Shown here: piece after piece, positions 14,789 through 23,827 of the stretch
Position numbering within the stretch: the stretch's first letter is position 1
How the letters are laid out: each line of letters opens with the position of its first letter
Assembly (NCBI GenBank): GCA_964458575.1
Contig: CAYWMD010000022.1
Span: 32,289 to 96,288, forward strand
Length of the DNA: 64,000 nt
Origin: CAYWMD01 sp964458575
GTDB lineage: Bacteria; Verrucomicrobiota; Verrucomicrobiia; Limisphaerales; JADLHS01
Reading direction: 5' to 3'
Notes under the pieces: generated by a model
Told to the model about the DNA's origin: nothing
Database searches by the model: none
What the model saw: the letters and a program-made list of their open reading frames with translations, nothing else
Position numbers and translations under genes: made by a program

Positions 14789-16444
14789 ATGTTGAAACAA
14801 CCGTCAACAAAATATCGCCCGTTCCCGCCGGTGGCGTTGCCCGACCGCCAGTGGCCCAACCGCGTCCTCACGCAGTCCCCGCGCTGGTGCAGTGTGGATC
14901 TCCGCGACGGCAACCAGGCCCTCGCCGTGCCCATGAACGTGGGCCAGAAGCTCGAGTTGTTTCACACGCTGGTGAAATGCGGCTTCAAGGAAATTGAAGT
15001 CGGCTTTCCATCGGCGTCCAACACCGAATTCACCTTCAACCGCCGGCTCATCGAGGAACACCGCGCGCCGGACGACGTGTGGTTGCAAGTGCTCGTGCAG
15101 GCGCGCGAGGATTTGATCGAACGCACCTTCGAGTCGCTCGTCGGCGCGAAGAAAGTCATCATCCACTTGTATAATTCGACCTCGCCCGCGCAACGCCGCG
15201 TTGTGTTCGGCAAGTCGAAAGCGGAAATCATCGAGGTCGCCGTGCGCGGGGCGAAGTTGATTCAGGAACGCCTGCCCCGCCTCAGCGGTTCGGACGTGAT
15301 GCTCCAGTATTCGCCGGAAAGCTTTTCCGCGACGGAAGTGGAGTTTGCCAAGGACATTTCCGAAGCCGTGATGAACGTCTGGAAACCCACGCCGCAGCGA
15401 AAGATGATTTTGAATCTTCCGGACACGGTCGAGGTCGCGATGCCGAACATCTACGCCGACCAAATCGAGTGGATTTGCCGAAACATCAAGAACCGCGACG
15501 CGCTCATCGTCAGCCTCCACACGCACAATGACCGCAACACGGGCACGGCGGCCACGGAGTTGGGCTTGCTCGCCGGCGCCGACCGCGTGGAAGGCACGCT
15601 CTTTGGCAACGGTGAACGCACTGGCAACCTCGATATTGTCACCGTGGCACTCAATCTCTACATGCACGGCATTGATCCCGGGTTGGATTTCACCGATTTG
15701 AACTCGCTCATTGACGTTTACGAGCGATGCACGGGCATGACCGTGCCGGCGCGGCATCCGTACGGGGGCGAACTCGTCTTCACCGCGTTCAGTGGTTCGC
15801 ATCAAGACGCCATCCGCAAGGGCTTGAACGAATGGAAGGGCGGCAACCAACCGCATTGGGACGTGCCCTATCTCACCATTGACCCAGCCGATATCGGCCG
15901 CGAATACCGCGAAGTCATCCGCGTGAACTCGCAGTCCGGCAAAGGCGGCGTGGCTTACTTGCTCGAAAGCGAATTCGGCATCGAATTGCCCAAGGATTTG
16001 CAGCGCGAGTTTGGCCCGATAGCCAACGACGAGGTGGACAAGCTCGGCCGCGAAGTCAGCGGGGCCGAATTGAAGGCTATGTTCTGGCGTGAATACGTGG
16101 AGCGCGAATCACCGTGGAAACTCGGGACGTTTCGTACGACGAGCGAAAATGGACGTGTGCTTTGCAGCGCCGCCTTGTTCCGCAACGATCAGCAATTTCC
16201 GATAAACGGCCAGGGCAACGGGCCCTTGGCGGCGCTCGTCCATGGCATCAGTCAGGCGGGCGGCCCGCGTTTCGAGATCGTAAATTATAGCGAGCACGCG
16301 CTTAGTTCCGGCGAGGAAGCCAGCGCCATCGCCTACATCCAGATCAAGCATGCCGACAGCAAGACGCGCTGGGGTGCGGGCGTTGACACGAACATCGAAC
16401 TCGCCTCCGTGCGCGCGGTGCTGAGCGCGCTAAATCGGTCGTGA
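14789..16444 (+). CDS. leuA: 2-isopropylmalate synthase
   Basis: A 551-residue enzyme condensing acetyl-CoA with 2-oxoisovalerate, first committed step of leucine synthesis. The N-terminal TIM barrel shows the metal-site motif VDLRDGNQALAVPM, FKEIEVGFPSAS and SLHTHNDRNTGTAATELGL, which carries the His-x-His metal ligands; GADRVEGTLFGNGERTGNLD is also diagnostic. The C-terminal regulatory domain (about 430-551, leucine feedback) ends AGVDTNIELASVRAVLSAL. Length and the N-terminal KYRPFPPVALPDRQWP fit the long LeuA type (LeuA2 group). ATG 14789 was chosen at the conserved N-terminus; an upstream in-frame extension would run through the attenuator hairpin. Regulation: leucine attenuation, see the leader features. 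Confidence 0.96.
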   Translation: MLKQPSTKYRPFPPVALPDRQWPNRVLTQSPRWCSVDLRDGNQALAVPMNVGQKLELFHTLVKCGFKEIEVGFPSASNTEFTFNRRLIEEHRAPDDVWLQVLVQAREDLIERTFESLVGAKKVIIHLYNSTSPAQRRVVFGKSKAEIIEVAVRGAKLIQERLPRLSGSDVMLQYSPESFSATEVEFAKDISEAVMNVWKPTPQRKMILNLPDTVEVAMPNIYADQIEWICRNIKNRDALIVSLHTHNDRNTGTAATELGLLAGADRVEGTLFGNGERTGNLDIVTVALNLYMHGIDPGLDFTDLNSLIDVYERCTGMTVPARHPYGGELVFTAFSGSHQDAIRKGLNEWKGGNQPHWDVPYLTIDPADIGREYREVIRVNSQSGKGGVAYLLESEFGIELPKDLQREFGPIANDEVDKLGREVSGAELKAMFWREYVERESPWKLGTFRTTSENGRVLCSAALFRNDQQFPINGQGNGPLAALVHGISQAGGPRFEIVNYSEHALSSGEEASAIAYIQIKHADSKTRWGAGVDTNIELASVRAVLSALNRS

Positions 16445-16517
16445 AGCCAGTCTGATTGAAAATTCTACGACAGATTTGCCGAATGATCATCGAAGCAGAC
16501 AGTGCGCCCGACGGCTG

Positions 16518-16554
16518 TTCCCTCTCCCTCAGAGAGAGGGGCAGGGGGAGGGTG
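16518..16554. repeat. REP-like palindrome, second copy
   Basis: CCCTCTC (16520-16526) pairs with GAGAGGG (16534-16540), followed by a G-rich tail (GCAGGGGGAGGG). Same family as 3791-3830. Located between leuA and the next dehydrogenase. Confidence 0.5.
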
Positions 16555-16587
16555 AACGCCGCGAAAAAAGTCTGAGCGCCATCGAAT

Positions 16588-16615
16588 TTGCACTGCACGC
16601 CAACGAACGTATACT
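16588..16615 (+). promoter_or_regulatory. Putative promoter of the 16631 dehydrogenase
   Basis: TTGCAC (16588-16593), 16-base spacer, TATACT (16610-16615, five of six). Predicted start near 16622 gives a very short leader of about nine bases before ATG 16631. Confidence 0.6.
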
Positions 16616-16630
16616 CGCATCAAAATCATT

Positions 16631-17833
16631 ATGAATGACACCATGAATCAACGATTCCCCCGCCGCGCATTTCTCGCGGGCACTGCCAGCGCCACCGTTC
16701 TCACGTCACTCAAGCCATCGCTGGTTTTTGGCGCGGAGGCCAACTCGAAGATTGAACTGGGCCTCATCGGCTGCGGCGGACGCGGCAGTTGGTTGGTGCC
16801 GCTGTTTGCGGAAACCGGATTGTATCGGTTCGTGGCCTGCGCCGATTATTTTCAAGACAAGGTGGACAAGCTGGGCGAGAAACATGGCATCGAACCGTCC
16901 CGCCGCTACACGGGCTTGTCCGGCTACAAACGGTTGCTCGATTCGAAGCTCGACGCGGTGGTGATCGAGACACCGCCGTATTTCCATCCCCAACAAGCTT
17001 CGGAGGCCGTGGACGCGGGCAAACACGTCTTTCTCGCCAAGCCAATCGCGGTGGATGCACCGGGTTGCCTGACGATTGCCGACGCGGGCAAGCGGGCCAC
17101 GGCAAAGAAGCTGGTTTTCCTCGTGGATTTCCAGACCCGCGCCAACGAGCATTATCGCAAAGCGATACAGATGGTTCGCAACGGTGACATCGGCGAGATC
17201 GTCATGGGCGAGGCGCATTATCCGTGGCGCGGCGGCGGTCGCGGTACTCCACCGGCCACACCGGAGGAACAATTGCGCAGTTGGTACTACGTGCTGCCGT
17301 TGAGCGGAGATTTCATCGTGGAGCAGAGCATCCACTCGCTCGACGTGGCCACTTGGATCATCAATGCCGATCCCATCAGCGCCATTGGCACCGGTGGCCA
17401 AAAGCTCCGCCCCAAGGGCAGCATCTGGGATCATTTCGCGGTGAACTACAGGTTTCCGGATGACGTGCCGCTTTCGTTCACCTGCATCCAAACCATCCCC
17501 GAGATGAAGGATGAAATCACGGCGCGCGTTTACGGGTCGGACGGCTACATCCAAACGGACTATTACAGCGACGTGTTGGTGCGCGGAAAGGAAGTTTACA
17601 AAGGGAACAATCCCGAGCTCTACACGAGTGGCGCGAAGGTCAACATCCGTGAGTTCCATCAGTTCATCACCGAAGGCAAGGTGGACAACCCGACGGTGCT
17701 CCCTTCCGTTCGCTCCAATCTCACCGCGGTCCTTGGTCGCGAGGCAGGGTACAAACAGGGCGAAATCACCCTTGCGCAACTGATCAAGGAGGGACGGAGA
17801 TTGAAACCGAATCTGAGCGGTTTGAAAGCTTGA
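16631..17833 (+). CDS. Gfo/Idh/MocA family oxidoreductase, Tat-exported
   Basis: A 400-residue dehydrogenase. The twin-arginine signal is QRFPRRAFLAGTASA (about residues 6-35). Rossmann motif LGLIGCGGRGSW; the active-site motif is AKP (VFLAKPIAVD), a common EKP variant that keeps the lysine; the helix motif VEQSIHSLDVATW carries the catalytic-region histidine. It is closely similar by eye to the gene at 42861-44096 (both contain IETPPYFHP and VDFQTRA), so the two are paralogues. Substrate unknown, likely a carbohydrate in the periplasm. Has its own promoter, so not part of a leu operon. Confidence 0.87.
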   Translation: MNDTMNQRFPRRAFLAGTASATVLTSLKPSLVFGAEANSKIELGLIGCGGRGSWLVPLFAETGLYRFVACADYFQDKVDKLGEKHGIEPSRRYTGLSGYKRLLDSKLDAVVIETPPYFHPQQASEAVDAGKHVFLAKPIAVDAPGCLTIADAGKRATAKKLVFLVDFQTRANEHYRKAIQMVRNGDIGEIVMGEAHYPWRGGGRGTPPATPEEQLRSWYYVLPLSGDFIVEQSIHSLDVATWIINADPISAIGTGGQKLRPKGSIWDHFAVNYRFPDDVPLSFTCIQTIPEMKDEITARVYGSDGYIQTDYYSDVLVRGKEVYKGNNPELYTSGAKVNIREFHQFITEGKVDNPTVLPSVRSNLTAVLGREAGYKQGEITLAQLIKEGRRLKPNLSGLKA

Positions 17834-17968
17834 TGGAGCTTGTTCCTGGAGATTAGCGCAACCTGCCGCCCGGCTTTGGCCCACATGGGGACTGCCCTGG
17901 CACGTCGCGCACAACGAGGACAAATCGGTGAATTCGCAATTTTCACGTGACGAGTCTGATTTCTAAGC

Positions 17969-17997
17969 TTGACCAATGGCTTGGCGGGAGTTATTAC
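17969..17997 (+). promoter_or_regulatory. Promoter of the HU/IHF-like gene
   Basis: TTGACC (17969-17974), 17-base spacer, TATTAC (17992-17997). Predicted start near 18004, 34 bases before ATG 18038. Confidence 0.55.
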
Positions 17998-18037
17998 ATC
18001 TACGAAATACCAACGCTAACGCTTACACCGTAAAACT

Positions 18038-18361
18038 ATGACTCTGACAAAGCGTGATCTGGTCATCCGAATCAGTAACGAAACCGGTCTGGTCCAGCAA
18101 CAAGTGCTGGATGTCGTGCAAAAAACGTTGGATTACATTGCCGAGGCGCTCGCCAAAGGCGACAAGGTGGAGTTGCGTAATTTTGGTGTTTTCGAGGTCA
18201 AAGTTCGCAAGGCGCGCATCGGCCGCAATCCCAACGCGCCCGAAACTGACGTGCCGATTCCTGAACGTTCCGTGGTGAAATTCAAGCCCGGCAAAGAGAT
18301 GCGCGCCGACGTGCTCAAATTGCCTCCTTCCAAGGACGCCACGCCCCCTGCTGCGGGGTGA
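18038..18361 (+). CDS. HU/IHF family DNA-binding protein
   Basis: A 107-residue nucleoid protein. Helical dimerisation part (TKRDLVIRISNETGLVQQQV, DVVQKTLDYIAEAL), the conserved turn KVELRNFGVFEVKVRKAR, and the DNA-binding arm signature GRNPNAPETDVPIPE with the intercalating proline. The NFGVFEV and PERSVVKFKPGKEM segments are closer to IHF subunits than to HU. It bends DNA and helps compaction or transcription. A flexible tail KDATPPAAG follows the fold. A second, HU-like paralogue is at 28084-28371. Confidence 0.92.
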   Translation: MTLTKRDLVIRISNETGLVQQQVLDVVQKTLDYIAEALAKGDKVELRNFGVFEVKVRKARIGRNPNAPETDVPIPERSVVKFKPGKEMRADVLKLPPSKDATPPAAG

Positions 18362-18635
18362 TCCCTTCCCGGCCCGGCTTTCGGGCCTGTCGCTGGCCGC
18401 TTTCAGTTTTAAATCCGAGCCTGGCGCTCTTCAAAGGTCCTCGGTTGGGCGTTCCGCGCGTACACGTTTCAGGTTAACATTCCCCGATGTGCTCCGCGCA
18501 CGGTGACTGAAGGTGGAACTTGAAACGAACCACACTTGATGCCTTTGAGAATTTCCAAAGGGCATCTGCCGCAAACCAGCGGGAGTCATTTCGCTTTTTT
18601 TTTGCCGGCCGGGGCGTTAAATTCATTCTTGCTGT

Positions 18636-19871
18636 ATGGAACGTTTGCCCGGATTCCGCGATTTCTATCCCGAACCACTTCCGCACAAGGACGTGTGGAG
18701 CGCCGACGCGCGCCAATACATTTTCGCCAAATGGCGTGAGGCCGCCCGCCGCTACGGCTTCCGCGAATACGACGGCCCGCCGCTGGAGCCGCTGGAGCTT
18801 TTCACGACCAAGAGCGGCGATGAAATTGTCGGGCAGCTCTACAACTTCGTGGACAAGGGCGAGCGCGCCGTGGCCCTCCGGCCGGAGATGACGCCCACCC
18901 TCGCCCGCATGGTGGCCGCGCATGAACGCGCCTACAAAAAGCCGATCAAGTGGTTTGCCATCCCGCAACTGTTCCGCTACGAACGCCAGCAAAAAGGCCG
19001 GTTGCGCGAACACTTCCAATTCAACGCCGACATCATCGGCGAAACCGACCCCGCCGCGGACTCGGAATTGATTGCGTTGCTGATTGACTCGCTGCGCGCA
19101 CTGGGGCTCACCGCTCAGGATTTTGTCGTCCGCCTCAGCAGCCGCAACGCCTGGCAGGATTATTTCTCCGCCCGGTGTCACGATCACACGAAGACTTACG
19201 AGTTCTTTCAGGCGATTGACAAACTGGAGCGCGCGCCGGAGGAGAGCCAGAAGCGGCTCGAAGCGCTGGGCTTCTCGCTCGAGGAAGTGAACCAATTCAT
19301 CGTGTCCGGCCAGCCCACGGCCGAGTTGAAGGTCATGCTCAACAACCTCGCCGCGCGGGGCCTCGCGGATTTCGTGAAGGTGGACTATCGCGTCATTCGC
19401 GGGCTGGCTTATTACACCGGCCCGGTATTCGAGGCGTTCGACGTGAAAGGCGAACTCCGCGCCATCGCCGGCGGCGGACGTTACGACAACCTCGTGAAAC
19501 TGATCAGTGGCGACAAAGTGAATCTGCCGGCCCTCGGTTTCGGCATGGGCGACGTGGTTTTGCTCGAACTGCTCAAAGCCCGCAACCTGCTGCCGCCCTT
19601 CGGCGCCACGACGGGTGTTTTCGTGCTGGTGGAAGACGAGACGTTGCGTCCGCAGTCGCTCAGGCTGGTTCAGGACCTGCGCTCCGCCGGTTTTGCCGTG
19701 GAGTACGCGCTCACGCCCGCCAAGCCGGACAAACAATTCAAACGCGCGCAGGAGTTGAAGTCATCCTTCACCGTCAAACTCGACAGCGATGCCTACGCCC
19801 GCATCCGCAATTTGAAAACCCGCCAGGAAGTCGTCGCCGGTGTGAACGACACCGTAAATCATTTGCGGTGA
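18636..19871 (+). CDS. hisS: Histidyl-tRNA synthetase
   Basis: A 411-residue class II synthetase that charges tRNA-His. Motif 1 region at the N-terminus (ERLPGFRDFYPE), motif 2 FRYERQQKGRLREHFQFNAD, the histidine-specific segment VDYRVIRGLAYYTGPVFEAF, GGGRYDNLV, and motif 3 ALGFGMGDVVLLEL. The C-terminal anticodon-binding domain (about 325-411) ends with a typical RNLKTRQEVV segment. Length is normal. ATG 18636 begins right at the conserved N-terminus. The gap upstream (18362-18635) holds a weak GGCCCG/CGGGCC hairpin (18371-18387) and nothing else recognised. Confidence 0.95.
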   Translation: MERLPGFRDFYPEPLPHKDVWSADARQYIFAKWREAARRYGFREYDGPPLEPLELFTTKSGDEIVGQLYNFVDKGERAVALRPEMTPTLARMVAAHERAYKKPIKWFAIPQLFRYERQQKGRLREHFQFNADIIGETDPAADSELIALLIDSLRALGLTAQDFVVRLSSRNAWQDYFSARCHDHTKTYEFFQAIDKLERAPEESQKRLEALGFSLEEVNQFIVSGQPTAELKVMLNNLAARGLADFVKVDYRVIRGLAYYTGPVFEAFDVKGELRAIAGGGRYDNLVKLISGDKVNLPALGFGMGDVVLLELLKARNLLPPFGATTGVFVLVEDETLRPQSLRLVQDLRSAGFAVEYALTPAKPDKQFKRAQELKSSFTVKLDSDAYARIRNLKTRQEVVAGVNDTVNHLR

Positions 19872-19915
19872 AACGGAAATGCCTGTCGCCAGGCAATCAT
19901 AGCAATTCGCCAACC

Positions 19916-19945
19916 TCGACAAGAGTCACCTTGCTCGCCTAAATT
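19916..19945 (+). promoter_or_regulatory. Putative thiG promoter
   Basis: TCGACA (19916-19921), 18-base spacer, TAAATT (19940-19945). Predicted start near 19952, two bases before ATG 19954, suggesting a leaderless transcript. The 82-base gap after hisS is too short for a TPP riboswitch. Confidence 0.4.
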
Positions 19946-19953
19946 GACCGCCA

Positions 19954-20742
19954 ATGTTGTCTCCAAATCAACCGCTGGTCATCGCCGGCCGCACGTTTCG
20001 CTCGCGCCTGATTTTGGGCACGGGAAAATTTTCGTCACCCGAAGCCATGCGCGCTGCGCTCGCCGCCAGCGGCGCGGAACTCGTGACCGTGGCGCTCCGG
20101 CGCGCGGATTTGAGCGGGAAGAAGGACCCGTTCGCGAACATTCTCGAATTCATTGATCCCAAAAAGTATCTCCTGCTGCCCAACACCAGCGGCGCAATGA
20201 ACGCCGAGGAGGCTGCGCGGCTTGCCCGGCTTGCGGTCGCCGCCGGATTGCCCAAGTGGGTAAAGCTGGAAATCCATCCCGACCCGCGCTATCTGCTGCC
20301 CGACCCCGTGGAAACCTTCAAGGCCGCGGAGATTTTGGTGAAGGAAGGTTTCACCGTGCTACCCTACATCAACGCCGATCCGGTGCTCGCCAAGCGGTTG
20401 CAGGACGTCGGTTGCGCCACGGTCATGCCGCTCGGTTCGCCCATCGGCTCGAACCGTGGCATCCAGACACGCGATCAGATTCGCATCATCATCGAGCAAG
20501 CCACGGTGCCCGTTGTCGTGGACGCGGGACTCGGCGCGCCGAGCCACGCCGCGGAAGCGATGGAGATGGGAGCAGACGCCGTGTTGGTCAACACCGCGAT
20601 TGCCGTGGCCGGCGACCCGAATCGAATGGCCATCGCATTCAAAATGGCGGTCGAGGCCGGCCGGGCGGCATACGAGTCGGGTCTGACATCGCCCCAAAGC
20701 ACCGCGAGTGCGACCAGTCCGCTTACGGGGTTTTTGGAATGA
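19954..20742 (+). CDS. thiG: Thiazole synthase
   Basis: A 262-residue TIM-barrel enzyme making the thiazole phosphate of thiamin from DXP, dehydroglycine and ThiS-thiocarboxylate. Start LVIAGRTFRSRLILGTGK is typical, the Schiff-base lysine is K104 in KWVKLEIHPD, and the phosphate-binding end is PLGSPIGSNRGI and VVVDAGLGAPSHAAEAMEMG. Length is normal. No thiS, thiF, thiO or thiC lies in the window, so the pathway genes are dispersed or the gene stands alone here. Confidence 0.95.
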   Translation: MLSPNQPLVIAGRTFRSRLILGTGKFSSPEAMRAALAASGAELVTVALRRADLSGKKDPFANILEFIDPKKYLLLPNTSGAMNAEEAARLARLAVAAGLPKWVKLEIHPDPRYLLPDPVETFKAAEILVKEGFTVLPYINADPVLAKRLQDVGCATVMPLGSPIGSNRGIQTRDQIRIIIEQATVPVVVDAGLGAPSHAAEAMEMGADAVLVNTAIAVAGDPNRMAIAFKMAVEAGRAAYESGLTSPQSTASATSPLTGFLE

Positions 20743-20763
20743 AGGCTTCACGCTCCAAGCGCG

Positions 20764-20781
20764 AACCGCGAAGTCGCGGTT
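20764..20781 (+). terminator. Hairpin after thiG (weak terminator)
   Basis: AACCGCG (20764-20770) and CGCGGTT (20775-20781) with an AAGT loop, followed by GTTTC. The T-run is short. A repeated text TTGGTGCTTGGATG lies downstream at about 20812. Confidence 0.4.
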
Positions 20782-20855
20782 GTTTCAGACGTGGCGATGG
20801 CAACTTTTTTTGGTGCTTGGATGTTGGTGCTTGGTAATTCAATCTCCCCTCGCAC

Positions 20856-21869
20856 ATGAGCCATTCCATCTCTCAACGCCGCGTTCGCGACCTGCTGCAA
20901 GCCGGAAGCAAAAGCTGCGTGCTTGTGGTGGGCGACATCATGCTCGACCAGTTCATCTGGGGCAGCGTTGCCCGCATCTCACCGGAAGCGCCGGTGCCGG
21001 TCGTGGATTTTGCCCGCGAGAGCTTCATGCCCGGCGGCGCGGCCAACGTGGCGCGCAATCTCACCGCGTTCAATGTCCGCGCGGAATTGTTCGGCGCCGT
21101 GGGCCGTGACTCCGCGGCGAATGAACTCCAGCGTTTGCTCCAGGAGCAAAAAATCGGCTGTCGCAGCCTGCTGCGCTGCGATGGCCGACCGACCAGCGTC
21201 AAAACCCGGGTTGTCGCGCAAACCCAGCAAGTCGTCCGCATTGACCGCGAGGCCCGCGAGGGTCTGGACCCGCAACGAACCCGAAGATTGCTGGCTTCGC
21301 TCAAGGCGCACCTGCGCGGGACTGCCGCAGTCATTGTCTGCGACTATGGCAAGGGCGTGGTCACGCAAGCCTTGCTGAACGAAATAAAGTCGCTTTGCCG
21401 CGAACGTGGGGTCTGGTTGAGCTTCGATCCCAAACCGGTTCACCGTCTTAACCTCTCCGGCTTGTCGCTCATCACGCCGAATCGCAAAGAGGCGTTTGAA
21501 CTGGCGAATCTGGAAGATGAGACGCGCGATCCCAACCCGCTGGCCGACCCGAATCTGATGCAAGCAGCCGCCCGATTGTTGAATGAACTCCGTCCCGCAG
21601 TGTTGCTCATCACGTTGGGTGAATTGGGCATGTTGCTTTGCCAGCGCGACCGGAAGCCGTTTCACATTCCGACTGTGGCCCAGGAGGTTTTCGATGTATC
21701 CGGCGCTGGAGACACGGTGATTGCCACCTTCACGCTCGCCATTGCGGCCGGCGCCTCGCCGGTGGAGGCGGCGATCCTTTCCAATCATGCCGCGGGCATC
21801 GTCGTCGGCAAGGTGGGCACGGCCACCGTCACGCCGGACGAACTGCTCGCCAGCTTCAACGCGGTCTGA
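20856..21869 (+). CDS. PfkB-type sugar kinase, heptose-7-phosphate kinase-like
   Basis: A 337-residue ribokinase-fold enzyme resembling the kinase half of HldE (RfaE1), which phosphorylates D-glycero-D-manno-heptose 7-phosphate for LPS core synthesis. Markers: LVVGDIMLDQFIWGSVARIS, EAPVPVVDFARESFMPGGAA and the anion-hole motif DVSGAGDT with catalytic D286 (residues 280-287). No C-terminal nucleotidyltransferase domain, so this is the stand-alone kinase form. It is followed after 16 bases by panB, so the two are probably co-transcribed, although the pathways are unrelated. Confidence 0.87.
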   Translation: MSHSISQRRVRDLLQAGSKSCVLVVGDIMLDQFIWGSVARISPEAPVPVVDFARESFMPGGAANVARNLTAFNVRAELFGAVGRDSAANELQRLLQEQKIGCRSLLRCDGRPTSVKTRVVAQTQQVVRIDREAREGLDPQRTRRLLASLKAHLRGTAAVIVCDYGKGVVTQALLNEIKSLCRERGVWLSFDPKPVHRLNLSGLSLITPNRKEAFELANLEDETRDPNPLADPNLMQAAARLLNELRPAVLLITLGELGMLLCQRDRKPFHIPTVAQEVFDVSGAGDTVIATFTLAIAAGASPVEAAILSNHAAGIVVGKVGTATVTPDELLASFNAV

Positions 21870-21885
21870 ACCGCTCCAGCTCATC

Positions 21886-22665
21886 ATGCGTCCAGCCAAG
21901 GTGACTGCTGACACCGTCCGCGCGATGAAAGCGCGGGGCGAGAAAATTGCCGCGTTGACCGCCTACGATTTCCCGATGGCGCGACTGTTGGATCAGGTCG
22001 GCATCCCTTTCATTTTGGTCGGCGACTCGCTGGGCATGGTGGTGCTGGGCTTTCCCGATACTACACACGTGACGATGGCGGACATGGAACATCACGTTCG
22101 CGCCGTGGCCCGCGCCAAACCACAGGCCTTGGTGGTCGCCGACCTGCCGTTTCGCAGTTACGAAACCGTTGCGGAAGCCGTTGCCAACGCCCAACGACTG
22201 GTCGCCGCCGGCGCGGAGGCCGTGAAGGCTGAAGGTGGTCGCGAGATCATCGAACAGGTGCGGGCCATCGTCGCAGCAGGAATACCGTTTTGTGGTCATC
22301 TCGGCATGCTGCCGCAGCACGTCCTGGAGGAAGGCGGCTACCACGTCAAAGGCAAGAGGGAGACCGAATACCAGGGCCTGCTGGCCGATGCCGACGCGCT
22401 TGTGGCCGCGGGCGCATTCGCCATCGTGCTCGAACTGGTGACGCCCCCGGTGGCAAAGGAAATTTCCCTGCGCGTCCCGGTGCCCACGATCGGCATTGGC
22501 GCGGGTCCGGATTGCAATGGGCAGATTTTGGTGACACCCGACCTGCTGGGCATGTTGCCGTGGTTCAGCCTCAAGCACGTGAAACCCAAATTGAACGCGG
22601 CGGAACAAATGCGCGCCGTCGTCCGCGAGTGGATGGGCGAAGTGAAAAGCGCGCGGGCAAAGTGA
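21886..22665 (+). CDS. panB: 3-methyl-2-oxobutanoate hydroxymethyltransferase
   Basis: A 259-residue enzyme that makes ketopantoate from 2-oxoisovalerate and methylene-THF (pantothenate/CoA pathway). Signatures: KIAALTAYDFPMARLLDQ, LVGDSLGMVVLGFPDT (Mg ligand Asp), EAVKAEGG, IPFCGHLGMLPQHV, and VPTIGIGAGPDCNGQILV. ATG 21886 begins the conserved MRPAKVTADTVRAMK; a longer in-frame reading overlaps the upstream kinase and is not protein-like. A ketopantoate reductase-like gene is found 4 kb away on the other strand. Confidence 0.95.
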   Translation: MRPAKVTADTVRAMKARGEKIAALTAYDFPMARLLDQVGIPFILVGDSLGMVVLGFPDTTHVTMADMEHHVRAVARAKPQALVVADLPFRSYETVAEAVANAQRLVAAGAEAVKAEGGREIIEQVRAIVAAGIPFCGHLGMLPQHVLEEGGYHVKGKRETEYQGLLADADALVAAGAFAIVLELVTPPVAKEISLRVPVPTIGIGAGPDCNGQILVTPDLLGMLPWFSLKHVKPKLNAAEQMRAVVREWMGEVKSARAK

Positions 22666-22675
22666 TCCGGGAAGA

Positions 22676-22778
22676 TGAACATCGAACCTCCAACCACAAC
22701 CACTGGCTGCGGCAATGTTCGCTTCATCGGGCGTTCGAGGTTGGATGTTGGAGGTCGGACGTTTCCGGTCGTTTGACC
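22676..22778. repeat. Repeat-like spacer between panB and moaC
   Basis: Contains AACATCGAACCTCCAAC and, near its right end, GAGGTTGGATGTTGGAGGTC, roughly inverted to one another. The wording 'TTGGATGTTGG' recurs at about 20818. It resembles short dispersed repeats rather than coding or promoter sequence. Confidence 0.35.
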
Positions 22779-23243
22779 ATGAAGCGACTCTCGCACCTCA
22801 ACGCCCGCGGCGAGGCCAGCATGGTGGATGTTTCCGCGAAACCGGTCGTGCGCCGGGAAGCGGTCGCCTGCGGGGAAATCCGTCTGGCAGAGTCCACCCT
22901 GGATCTGATTCACCGCCGAAAAATCGCCAAAGGCAGCGTCCTCGCCGCCGCGCGTCTGGCCGGCATTCAGGCCGCAAAAAAAACCGGCGAGTTGATTCCG
23001 CTCTGCCATCCTTTGCCCCTCTCGCATTGCGAGGTGAATTTTGAAATCCCAAAATCACGCGACCGGATCGTCATCACTGCCTCCGCCAAGGTCGCGGCGC
23101 AAACCGGCGTGGAGATGGAAGCGTTGACTGCCGTCAGCGTGGCGGCGCTGACGATTTACGACATGTGCAAAGCGGTGGACAAGAGGATGCGGATCGGGGG
23201 CATCAAACTAATTTCAAAAACCAAGGCTGCGGCGCGAGCTTGA
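22779..23243 (+). CDS. moaC: Cyclic pyranopterin monophosphate synthase
   Basis: A 154-residue enzyme of molybdenum cofactor synthesis, converting the MoaA product to cPMP. Diagnostic segments: EASMVDVSAKPVVRREAVA, GSVLAAARLAGIQAAKKT, LIPLCHPLPLSHCEV (active-site His) and GVEMEALTAVSVAALTIYDM followed by CKAVDK. ATG 22779 begins MKRLSHLNARGEASMVD, the usual start. An open frame extends far upstream through panB in another frame and is ignored. mog follows after 95 bases; moaA is not in the window. Confidence 0.95.
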   Translation: MKRLSHLNARGEASMVDVSAKPVVRREAVACGEIRLAESTLDLIHRRKIAKGSVLAAARLAGIQAAKKTGELIPLCHPLPLSHCEVNFEIPKSRDRIVITASAKVAAQTGVEMEALTAVSVAALTIYDMCKAVDKRMRIGGIKLISKTKAAARA

Positions 23244-23338
23244 ACCGTTTCGCCGCGACGTCGTGCGCGTCGCGTCAGGTAAGCAGAAAATGTCCAGACA
23301 GGCTTGACGCAACCTGCAGTCCGGAACACGCTTTTGTC

Positions 23339-23821
23339 ATGCAAATCACCGTCGGCATCATCACCATTTCCGACCGCGCGTCGCGCGGACAGTACGACGA
23401 CCTCGGCGGGCCGGCCTTGAAGCAGGCGGCGGAAGGTTACAGTTGGAAAGTCGCCGCCGAGTTGCTCGTGCCCGACGAACGGAGCGAGATTCAGCGCGCA
23501 ATTCGCGAGCAGATCAGCCGGGGTTGTCAGCTCATTCTGACGACGGGCGGCACGGGTGTGGCGGCGCGCGACGTGACGCCGGAAGCCGTCCGGGAAATTG
23601 CCCGGCGCGAGTTGCCGGGATTTGGCGAGGTAATGCGCGCCGAATCCATGAAGATCACGCCGAACGCCATCCTGTCGCGAAACGTCGCGGTGGTGGTGGA
23701 CAGGTCGCTGGTAGTCTGCCTGCCGGGCAAGCCGAACGGCGCGGTCGAATGTCTTGGCTTTGTGGTCGGGGCGATCCCGCATTGTGTGGAAGTGTTGCAG
23801 GAAGTTCCGACGAGTTGCTAA
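23339..23821 (+). CDS. mog: Molybdopterin adenylyltransferase (MogA/MoaB family)
   Basis: A 160-residue protein that adenylylates molybdopterin before molybdate insertion. Begins MQITVGIITISDRASRGQYD; the MPT-binding motif is LTTGGTGVAARDVTPEA and the C-terminal marker is VVCLPGKPNGAVEC. The in-frame region upstream of ATG 23339 is not protein-like. MogA and MoaB cannot be separated by eye; the DLGGPALKQAAEG loop fits MogA. Six bases separate it from the following lipoprotein gene. Confidence 0.92.
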   Translation: MQITVGIITISDRASRGQYDDLGGPALKQAAEGYSWKVAAELLVPDERSEIQRAIREQISRGCQLILTTGGTGVAARDVTPEAVREIARRELPGFGEVMRAESMKITPNAILSRNVAVVVDRSLVVCLPGKPNGAVECLGFVVGAIPHCVEVLQEVPTSC

Positions 23822-23827
23822 CCACGG

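Noticed and set aside
19872..19953. TPP riboswitch before thiG
   Set aside because: The gap is only 82 bases and contains no THI-box-like motif.
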